Source: Planctomycetota bacterium | GTDB taxonomy: Bacteria; Planctomycetota; Phycisphaerae; WQYP01 | Length of the DNA stretch: 28,288 bases | Assembly (NCBI GenBank): GCA_021799715.1 | Contig: JAJYZY010000012.1 | Span: 1 to 28,288 of the forward strand | Direction: 5' to 3' | Shown: in pieces, positions 14,909 through 21,239 of the stretch | Numbering within the stretch: the first letter of the stretch is position 1 | How the letters are laid out: every line of letters begins with the position of its first letter | The notes under the pieces: model-generated | What the model was told of the DNA's origin: nothing | Seen by the model: the letters and a program-made list of their open reading frames with translations, nothing else | The model's database searches: none | Translations under genes and position numbers: made by a program

Positions 14909-15066
14909 CAGCCCGATGCGGAAGCATCGCGGTTGTTCGCGGGGCGGGATGTGATGGCCGAAATCCAATTTCATTCGTGACAATCGGCGTCGGTCGTGCC
15001 GCACGGGGCTGCGGCCACAATCCACACGGCATGTCGCATCCAACTTGACGCTTCCGCATCAAGCTG
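14909..15066. ncRNA. Candidate structured RNA (nested long-range stems)
   Basis: In the 588-base gap before GH31, 14909-14928 (CAGCCCGATGCGGAAGCATC) pairs with 15047-15066 at 17 of 20 positions, including an 11-bp perfect run. Inside it GGATGTGA (14947-14954) pairs with TCGCATCC (15034-15041) at 7 of 8. The directly adjoining TGGCCG (14955-14960) pairs with CGGCCA (15012-15017). The three stems are properly nested, so the 158 bases could fold as one RNA. No known RNA family was recognised, and no promoter or strand is assigned. It could instead be a relic of a mobile element. Confidence 0.35.
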
Positions 15067-15186
15067 ATGCCCCACCAACAATGAGTTGCGGCGGTATCAC
15101 GTTTGATTCGCGAGGTGCACTGTTGATTAACAGACGACGTAACATCACGGTTGTTCGCTCAACGGCGTGTGCCGGCCTATCTCGAT

Positions 15187-15245
15187 GTGGGGTCGCGGAA
15201 ATCCGTGCAAGTCCTATATTGTGAATCGCCGCTTCGGCACCCCAC
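15187..15245 (+). other. Compact three-stem inverted-repeat element upstream of GH31
   Basis: GTGGGGT (15187-15193) and ACCCCAC (15239-15245) close a perfect 7-bp stem. Inside are two small hairpins, CGCGG-AAAT-CCGTG next to the outer stem and GCCG-CTT-CGGC just before its 3' arm, separated by about 20 unpaired nt. The layout resembles a three-way junction. It ends 10 nt before the proposed GH31 promoter, so it is either upstream regulatory DNA or, if transcription starts earlier, a leader element. No known riboswitch consensus fits. Confidence 0.35.
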
Positions 15246-15254
15246 CGCGTGAGG

Positions 15255-15283
15255 TTTTACAGATTCGCGATTTCGTGTAAAAT
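15255..15283 (+). promoter_or_regulatory. GH31 promoter inside a 7-bp inverted repeat
   Basis: TTTACA (15256-15261) and TAAAAT (15278-15283), each 5 of 6 to consensus, are 16 nt apart and predict a start near 15290. TTTTACA (15255-15261) and TGTAAAA (15276-15282) are perfect inverted arms that coincide with the -35 and -10 boxes. A dimeric protein bound here would block RNA polymerase. Confidence 0.5.
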
Positions 15284-15313
15284 ACTCTTGCGCTCTTAAT
15301 TGGAGAATTTATC

Positions 15314-17731
15314 ATGAGCGAAACGGGAAATGTGGCTTTCACCACCGGTCGGCGCGACTTTCTGAAGGTGGCCGCCGCTACTTCAGCTTTGGTGGCGGGG
15401 GTGTCTGTTTCGGCCGCCGCACAACGGACGGCTGTTCGCGGTGCTTTAAAAGTCACCGGAATCCGGCGGGAAGCCCACGGCGTGCTCTTGACATTGGCCA
15501 CAGGCTCCATGCGGGTGATGGTCTACTCGGATCGGATTATCAGAATTCTCTTTGATCCAGCCGGCAATAATCCGCAGCATGAGAGTTTGGCCGTTATTCA
15601 CGGCCCGGTAAAGACCGCCTGGCACATGCACAACACGGCAACGCATATTGTCGTATCGGCAACACATATTTCCGCCCGTATTGATCGGGCCGCCGCCGCA
15701 GTTGAATTTCTTGATTCAAATGGAAAGGTGTTTTTGGCGGAACAGGCCGGCGGCCGAAGCATGTTGCCGGTGAAATTCAAGGATGTCGCCACCTATCGCG
15801 TGCGGCAGAAATTTGCCCTGCAACCCGGCGAGGCGATCTTCGGCCTTGGTGAACATCCCCGCGGCGTGGCGAATAATCGTGGCCAGATCGTTCATTTGGC
15901 CCAGCGAAATCCCACGCACATCGGCATTCCATTCATGATGTCGAGCGTTGGCTATGGCCTGTTCTGGGATAATCCTGCCATGACGGTGGTGAAAGTGGGC
16001 GCGGGTAAAGAACCCAATACCCTGAATTGGAATTCGCATGTCGGTTCGGTGATTGATTATTATGTGATGTACGGCCCGGACATGGATGATGCCATGGCCC
16101 AGTGGCGGAATTTGAGCGGCGCGGCCCCCTTGTTTGGCCGCTGGGTGTGGGGATATTGGCAAAGCAAAAACCGGTATGAAAATCAACTTCAGGTTCTGGG
16201 CGTGGCCAATGAATATCGCTCTCTGAAGATTCCCATTGACGGTATTGTACAGGACTGGTTTTACTGGTACCCCTATCCATGGGGTTCAAATATCATGGAT
16301 CCGGTGCGTTATCCGCGGCCCACGGAAATGATTAATGAACTGCACGATGAACGCATTCACTTCATGATTTCAGTCTGGGCTAAATTTGCGCCGGGGTCCG
16401 CGAATTATAATCTGCTGAAAAATGCCGGCGTTTTATATCCCATCACCGGAGGGGATAACAAAATGTGGAATCCCGCCACGGCATATTATGACGCATTTAA
16501 CCCGCTGGGCCGGAAACTTTACTGGTCGGTGCTGAATAAAGATTTGTTCTCCAAGGGTGTTGATGCGTGGTGGCTGGACGCCAGTGAACCGGAACTCGGC
16601 GGAAAATGGGGCGAATTCGCCGATGTTAAAACGTATCTGGGCTGGGGCGCTTTTGTCTACAATGCCTATCCATTAATGCATACCGGTTCGGTATACAACG
16701 GCCAGCGCGGCGTTACCGATGAAAAGCGCGTGATGATTCTGACGCGCTCGGCATGGGCCGGGCAGCAGCGCCATGCCGCAATTACCTGGTCGGGTGATGT
16801 GGCGGGCAATCTGCCGACGCTGGCTTTGCAAATTCCCGCCGGCATCAACTTCTGCTTAAGCGGCATTCCTTATTGGAACACCGATATCGGCGGATATTTC
16901 AGCGGCAATCCGCAGGATCCGGTCTACCGTGAATGTTTTATCCGCTGGTTCCAGTTCGGCGCATTTTGCCCGATGTTCCGCGTGCATGGGTGCAACTATC
17001 CCAAGGAAATGTGGCGCTTCGGCCCGCCGGCTATGGCGATTCTGGAAAAATTTGACCGCCTGCGCTATCACCTCCTGCCGTATATTTACTCGGTATCGTG
17101 GATGGTCACCCATCAGGGCTACACCATGCTGCGCGGTCTGGTTATGGATTTCCGCACGGATTCCAAGGTGTATGACATACCCGACCAGTTCATGTTTGGC
17201 CCTGCGATCTTGGTAAACCCCGTAACCAAAGCCGGCGCGGTTTCACGTTCGGTTTATCTGCCGGAAGCAACGCAATGGTATGATTTTTGGACCGGGCAGA
17301 CGTTGCCGGGCGGTCAAGATGTTGATGCGCCCGCGGCCATTGATTCTCTGCCGCTTTATATTCGTGCCGGCTCGATTATCCCATTTGGCCCCTCGGTGCA
17401 GAATGCCGAAGATCCGGCTGATCCTGTTGAACTGCGCATCTACGGCGGCGCGAACGGAGAATTCACGCTGTATGAAGATGAAGGGGACGGCTACGATTAC
17501 GAAAAGGGCACCTATGCCACCATTGCCTTCGCATGGGATGACAAAACCGGCAAGTTGACCATTGGTGAACGCCGGGGCACATTCCCCGGCATGCTCAATC
17601 ACCGGACTTTCCGAATTGTATTTGTCGGCGTGGATCACGGCACGGGCATTGAACCGGCTCAACCGGATCATATTGTGCATTACGACGGCCATGCGGTGGT
17701 GGTGAATCGCCATGCCGCCGCCGGGGCGTGA
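15314..17731 (+). CDS. Tat-exported GH31 glycoside hydrolase (alpha-xylosidase/alpha-glucosidase type)
   Basis: An 805-residue exo-acting enzyme of family GH31. The start is a twin-arginine signal, TGRRDFLKVAAATSALVAG (RR at 13-14), so it is exported folded. An N-terminal beta domain leads to the catalytic barrel: KIPIDGIVQDWFYW, the nucleophile Asp 422 in WWLDASEPEL, LTRSAWAGQQRHAAITWSGD with the acid/base Asp 495, then a C-terminal beta domain with the GSIIPFGP and LYEDEGDGYDYEKG segments typical of family members. WLDASEPE resembles alpha-xylosidases acting on xyloglucan side chains, and the GH44 enzyme in the window would fit that, but substrate is an inference. GGAG lies 8 nt before the ATG at 15314. 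It has its own promoter and no gene follows on the same strand. Confidence 0.93.
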   Translation: MSETGNVAFTTGRRDFLKVAAATSALVAGVSVSAAAQRTAVRGALKVTGIRREAHGVLLTLATGSMRVMVYSDRIIRILFDPAGNNPQHESLAVIHGPVKTAWHMHNTATHIVVSATHISARIDRAAAAVEFLDSNGKVFLAEQAGGRSMLPVKFKDVATYRVRQKFALQPGEAIFGLGEHPRGVANNRGQIVHLAQRNPTHIGIPFMMSSVGYGLFWDNPAMTVVKVGAGKEPNTLNWNSHVGSVIDYYVMYGPDMDDAMAQWRNLSGAAPLFGRWVWGYWQSKNRYENQLQVLGVANEYRSLKIPIDGIVQDWFYWYPYPWGSNIMDPVRYPRPTEMINELHDERIHFMISVWAKFAPGSANYNLLKNAGVLYPITGGDNKMWNPATAYYDAFNPLGRKLYWSVLNKDLFSKGVDAWWLDASEPELGGKWGEFADVKTYLGWGAFVYNAYPLMHTGSVYNGQRGVTDEKRVMILTRSAWAGQQRHAAITWSGDVAGNLPTLALQIPAGINFCLSGIPYWNTDIGGYFSGNPQDPVYRECFIRWFQFGAFCPMFRVHGCNYPKEMWRFGPPAMAILEKFDRLRYHLLPYIYSVSWMVTHQGYTMLRGLVMDFRTDSKVYDIPDQFMFGPAILVNPVTKAGAVSRSVYLPEATQWYDFWTGQTLPGGQDVDAPAAIDSLPLYIRAGSIIPFGPSVQNAEDPADPVELRIYGGANGEFTLYEDEGDGYDYEKGTYATIAFAWDDKTGKLTIGERRGTFPGMLNHRTFRIVFVGVDHGTGIEPAQPDHIVHYDGHAVVVNRHAAAGA

Positions 17732-17760
17732 ATCGCGGAAAACCATGGCACCGTTTGGCC

Positions 17761-17799
17761 GATTGTTCTGTGCGCAGTACCGCTGCGCACGGAACAATC
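17761..17799 (+). terminator. 17-bp hairpin after GH31
   Basis: GATTGTTCTGTGCGCAG (17761-17777) pairs with CTGCGCACGGAACAATC (17783-17799) at 16 of 17 positions plus one G-U, around the 5-nt loop TACCG. It begins 29 nt after the stop. No T-run follows, so it may be a 3'-end stabiliser or part of a repeat rather than a classical terminator. Confidence 0.5.
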
Positions 17800-17843
17800 C
17801 ATTGATGTGCTCCGATATCGCCGTGTGCCGCAGAGCGCATAAT

Positions 17844-17871
17844 TCCGCGGCGGCATCTGAACCGCCGCGGA
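17844..17871. repeat. Second GC-rich hairpin after GH31
   Basis: TCCGCGGCGG (17844-17853) and CCGCCGCGGA (17862-17871) form a perfect 10-bp stem with an 8-nt loop, 45 nt beyond the first hairpin. No T-run follows. Confidence 0.45.
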
Positions 17872-17947
17872 TTCGACGTGCCGACACCAAGCACGCCCGT
17901 TCAGGGCTGGCGAAAAAAACATAATTCCGCCGGGGTTGTACAGCCGC

Positions 17948-17967
17948 GCGGTGGGAACCCGCGGCCG
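17948..17967 (+). repeat. Dispersed GC-rich repeat, copy C
   Basis: GCGGTGGGAACCCGCGGCCG matches the first 20 nt of copy A (4852-4871) at 18 of 20 positions. The similarity stops after GGCCG. Confidence 0.45.
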
Positions 17968-18009
17968 GTGGGATCGCGGTGTCGAATGAAAACCGACTGT
18001 TTTCCAACA

Positions 18010-18112
18010 TAGAGCGATTCTCATAAATAATGTCGCATGATTTAAGGTAAAAGGCGGTGCCACACGTAACGATATCGCCACGTATGCGACAAGACTTTTG
18101 AGAACCGCTCTA
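18010..18112. mobile_element. 103-bp MITE-like element with 29-bp terminal inverted repeats and TA ends
   Basis: The left end (18010-18038, starting TAGAGCGATTCTC and ending TGTCGCAT) and the reverse complement of the right end (18084-18112) agree at 24 of 29 positions without gaps. The element begins and ends with TA, as expected for insertion and duplication at a TA target by IS630/Tc1-mariner-type transposases. The 45-base middle is too short for a transposase, so the element would be non-autonomous. No other copy or transposase was found in the window, so mobility is inferred from the ends alone. Confidence 0.6.
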
Positions 18113-18183
18113 CAAAGCTAATGATGCGCTGGCCCGCTAAGTTTCCGCCGGTGCAAGATTATCGCATGTGGCTGAAACACACG

Positions 18184-21030
18184 TTAATCCGCGGTTGACA
18201 TTGTCACCGGCCCCAACAGGCCGGATTCCATAATGGGCCAATGTGCGGCGTTGAACGGGTGATAATCAATATTGACGAAGTTGGCGTCGCGGAAGATTTT
18301 CCATGCAATATGTTTGCGATCCATATATCGGATACGGTTGGCCGGCAGATTGGTAACTTCAACTTCCAGCACATTATCCGTCGCGTTCAAATGATGAATC
18401 ACAAGCTCATAAGGCGGTTGGATCAGTACGCCGATATCTTGCGCGTTCAACCGCACGCGCGCTGTGTTGCACACTTTTCCCAAATTCAGCATCCATGGTC
18501 CGGTTCCAGCGCGGGCGTTGAAGGTCAGTGTATAGCGTGCTGTGCCGGAAAACCGCTGCGTTTCCGGGTCTCCGTTATTGGTCCAGGAACCAAGTTCGCT
18601 GGTTTCAAAGCCGCGCGGCAAGGTTGGTCCGCCTTCAATAAAATCAACATCCCATACGCCGGTAAGGCGTTGGCGTTGCGCCCCTGAAGAATAAAATTTC
18701 CAATGGCCCCCGGCGTTTACCGCAATGTCCAGTGTGCGGAGGATCAGGGACGAATTGGGTTCCATGCGCAGGCGCAGCCTTGGCCGCCCGTTGTTGTCCC
18801 GGGTAATCAAGGCCGGAGCGCTTCCGCCGGTCATAGGATCCATCATAATCACCGATTTTGCCGGCGTGGCCAGTGTGATATGCGTATCGAGCGTTTTTTT
18901 GCCCTGATAGGCCAGGAAATAATGTCGTCCCCCTTCGTATCGCCGGCGGATGTACATGAGATCGGAATGTCTGGTCAGGGTTTCGCAGGAAATTTCCGCA
19001 GCCGCAATACTTTGCGACAAAGAACCAACATAAACCTTGCCCTGGTTAATTGTTGCCGTGCGTACCATGGTGCTGCCGCCGCCGCCTGACTTTCCCGTCA
19101 GAGCGCTGTGGGCGTCGGTCAGAGGCACGCTTGCCGCAAGTTTGCGCAGGCGCGCTTGCCGTTCGGCCAGATCATTCCATCCCGGCGGTTCAATGGGAAT
19201 GGCATTTTCAAAAATGACCTTGGCACCGGCGGCGGCCAGCGCGAGGATTTTTTCCAGCGTTGCCGGCGGCATGTGCCTGGTCGAAGGAATGACAATTGCG
19301 TGATAGCTGCACCTCGGAGTGATGATGTTCCCGTTTACCACCAGCACCTGTTGCAGTAATTTATCCGAGATGTAATCAAATCCAATGCCGTTCCGCCAGA
19401 GATACCGCGCGGCGCGCCCGATGGCGTGTCCATAAAACCAGTCGCCAAAATTGGTCATGGTCTGATATTGGCCCAGCCCTTCCGGATTGTGCCACTGATC
19501 ATAAATGGGCCAGTAAAGCAGCACATCGCTGTCCGGTTTGCCTTCCTGCAAAATGCTTTGACTGCGCGCAATGTACGTGTTGAGCGTTGGTACATCATGC
19601 CAGATGCTCATGCGCGGATTCATATCCGTTGATGCATAAAACAACCAGCCGGGCCAGGCCGCATCATCACGGGAGAAGCATGTCCCGTGATAAAAAAGAT
19701 GATTGACCCCGCCGACAAAAAACTGATCGACAAGCTTTTTCATATCCGCCAGCGTTACCTTGAAGTGTTCCGCCAGCCACGTTCCGGTTTCCGATGACAC
19801 CCACTGCTTACCCGGTACATGTGCCGCCGAAGATGCGAATTTGGCAATCAATGGATCGCAATGCCCGACGGTGTCGGGCGTACCGAAATTATTTTCCGGT
19901 TCCGGCATGTCCGCAACGGCATAAAAATCCAGCAGATTCGTGGGCGAACCATGGGCCTGGTTGTGATTAAGCATGCCAAACCGATGGCACCAGTGGGTCC
20001 ATTGGGAAAATACCTCATCGACCATAACATCCGAAACCGTCTCCCGATAATCGGATTTAACACGCGCCACAACCTCCGGATCACCATGGCCCGCCAGTGC
20101 CGGTAAATGATCTTCCAGATTGTAACCGCGCCACTTCCGAAAACTGTTGAAAAAATCGGCGGACCATTCACCGTAACCGCCGGGCACACCCGTCATGTAT
20201 TCATAGGAATCATGAAACATGGTCTGCGGATGCCGCACGCCGGGTGTGGAAAATGCTTTGGTAAAGCGCTCCAGATAGTACTTCATGGCGGGGGGGTAAA
20301 CGGTGTTGAGCATCATACCCCATCCACCGGGTGCGGCCCGTTTCACATGCGCGCCGGGATGTCCGACCAGAGCCACGAGCATCCACACGCCCGCAGGGCG
20401 TTTCCAATTTACCGTGCCATCCGGGCTGATGTCGCCGGGCTTGAGTACTATACGCCGCCCGTCCCGGCTGCAGGCCTGCAGGTACAGAATTTTTTCCCGC
20501 GGCACGTTGACTGTCCAAACCGTATGCGCATCCGCTGGCGCTGTAAACGCCATAGCTTTCGCAAATAGCGAAGCGTAGTCGCCGACGATGCCGGGCCCGC
20601 CCATGTTCCAGCCCGTGCCCTGCGTCATATCCACGCCCATATTCAATCGGCCGGCTTCCACCACGTCAAAAGACATCATCTCAAGCCACTTCGGACTTAA
20701 GTATTGGATGTATTGCTTTTCCCAGCCGCGTGCGCCGTAAATAGGGTAAATCCGGACTCCTCCAAGGCCGCCCGCTTTATATCGCCGCAGTTCCTCCGCG
20801 AGATTGTCCTGATCCACCGCTGAACCCATCCACCAGTTGAAGCACCACGGACGGCAATGTGCGGTAATCGGCGGCCACGCCAGCGCATCAATATGCTTAT
20901 CTTCAACAACATCGGTTGAACGGGGTGTCGGCTCGGCACCCGCATTCACGGATAACGCCATGGACGTTGCCGCCGCCGCGGAGGAAATAAGAAATGCTCG
21001 ACGCGATAATGCGGTTGAATCGTGTGACAT
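18184..21030 (-). CDS. Tat-exported GH106 alpha-L-rhamnosidase
   Basis: A 948-residue enzyme of family GH106, which removes alpha-L-rhamnose from pectic side chains and related glycans. The N-terminus is a twin-arginine signal, SRRAFLISSAAAATSMALS (RR at 10-11), ending near NAGA. The family opening CRPWCFNWWMGSAVDQDNLA, then EELRRYKAGGLGGVRIYPIYG, is followed by the barrel with GVDMTQGTGWNMGGP, FHDSYEYMTGVPGGY and SSETGTWL. The C-terminal half has a class I glutamine-amidotransferase-like region (YHAIVIPSTRHMPPATLEKI) and a beta-sandwich ending VEVTNLPANRIRYMDR. The frame is open to 21099. I chose the ATG at 21030 because GGAG lies 7 nt before it and the Tat signal then starts correctly. It has its own promoter at 21108-21136 and is convergent with GH31. 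Confidence 0.9.
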   Translation of the reverse strand: MSHDSTALSRRAFLISSAAAATSMALSVNAGAEPTPRSTDVVEDKHIDALAWPPITAHCRPWCFNWWMGSAVDQDNLAEELRRYKAGGLGGVRIYPIYGARGWEKQYIQYLSPKWLEMMSFDVVEAGRLNMGVDMTQGTGWNMGGPGIVGDYASLFAKAMAFTAPADAHTVWTVNVPREKILYLQACSRDGRRIVLKPGDISPDGTVNWKRPAGVWMLVALVGHPGAHVKRAAPGGWGMMLNTVYPPAMKYYLERFTKAFSTPGVRHPQTMFHDSYEYMTGVPGGYGEWSADFFNSFRKWRGYNLEDHLPALAGHGDPEVVARVKSDYRETVSDVMVDEVFSQWTHWCHRFGMLNHNQAHGSPTNLLDFYAVADMPEPENNFGTPDTVGHCDPLIAKFASSAAHVPGKQWVSSETGTWLAEHFKVTLADMKKLVDQFFVGGVNHLFYHGTCFSRDDAAWPGWLFYASTDMNPRMSIWHDVPTLNTYIARSQSILQEGKPDSDVLLYWPIYDQWHNPEGLGQYQTMTNFGDWFYGHAIGRAARYLWRNGIGFDYISDKLLQQVLVVNGNIITPRCSYHAIVIPSTRHMPPATLEKILALAAAGAKVIFENAIPIEPPGWNDLAERQARLRKLAASVPLTDAHSALTGKSGGGGSTMVRTATINQGKVYVGSLSQSIAAAEISCETLTRHSDLMYIRRRYEGGRHYFLAYQGKKTLDTHITLATPAKSVIMMDPMTGGSAPALITRDNNGRPRLRLRMEPNSSLILRTLDIAVNAGGHWKFYSSGAQRQRLTGVWDVDFIEGGPTLPRGFETSELGSWTNNGDPETQRFSGTARYTLTFNARAGTGPWMLNLGKVCNTARVRLNAQDIGVLIQPPYELVIHHLNATDNVLEVEVTNLPANRIRYMDRKHIAWKIFRDANFVNIDYHPFNAAHWPIMESGLLGPVTMSTAD

Positions 21031-21107
21031 AGCGATCTCCAGGTGATTTTCAGCTTGCGCCAACGGGCGGCACAAACAACTCAGTTGTAGACCGGACACG
21101 CGAAATT

Positions 21108-21136
21108 AGTATCGCGCAACACCCTGCCCCCGTCAA
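21108..21136 (-). promoter_or_regulatory. Promoter of the GH106 gene
   Basis: On the minus strand TTGACG (21136-21131) and GATACT (21113-21108) are 17 nt apart, matching 5 of 6 and 4 of 6. The start would be near 21101, leaving a leader of about 70 nt. The two 17-bp direct repeats lie just upstream, where an activator could bind. Confidence 0.55.
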
Positions 21137-21158
21137 TGGCGCTGCATGATCTGTCAAG

Positions 21159-21201
21159 CCAAAGTTAAAATGTCCGCTACTTAACCAAAGTTAAAATGTC
21201 C
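21159..21201. repeat. Two perfect 17-bp direct repeats
   Basis: CCAAAGTTAAAATGTCC occurs at 21159-21175 and again at 21185-21201, 26 bp apart start to start (about 2.5 helical turns). On the minus strand this reads GGACATTTTAACTTTGG. From memory such repeated AAAGT-AAAATGTCC motifs resemble the multiple terminal repeats of IS21-family insertion sequences, and no transposase is nearby, so this could be an orphan end. The alternative is a tandem activator site for GH106. Confidence 0.6.
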
Positions 21202-21239
21202 TCTTCGGCGGGACGTGTTGCTGGATGATCCGCACGGAA

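Larger units (their letters stand above)
17732..18183. other. Repeat-rich gap between convergent GH31 and GH106 genes
   Basis: A 452-base stretch with no supported gene, although several minus-strand frames stay open through it. In order it holds two strong hairpins (17761-17799 and 17844-17871), dispersed repeat copy C (17948-17967) and a small MITE-like element (18010-18112). It looks like a landing place for repeats between two convergent genes. Confidence 0.5.

Noticed and set aside
14881..15155. Repeated CGGTTGTT at about 14882, 14930 and 15148 as a possible CRISPR-like array
   Set aside because: The repeats are only 8-11 bases, unevenly spaced and not flanked by cas genes. They were considered only as part of the structured gap.
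17243..18010. 255-codon minus-strand frame over the end of GH31 and the following gap
   Set aside because: Half of it is the complement of GH31 coding sequence and the rest covers the hairpins and repeat copy. The translation is rich in Arg and Ala with no recognisable domain.
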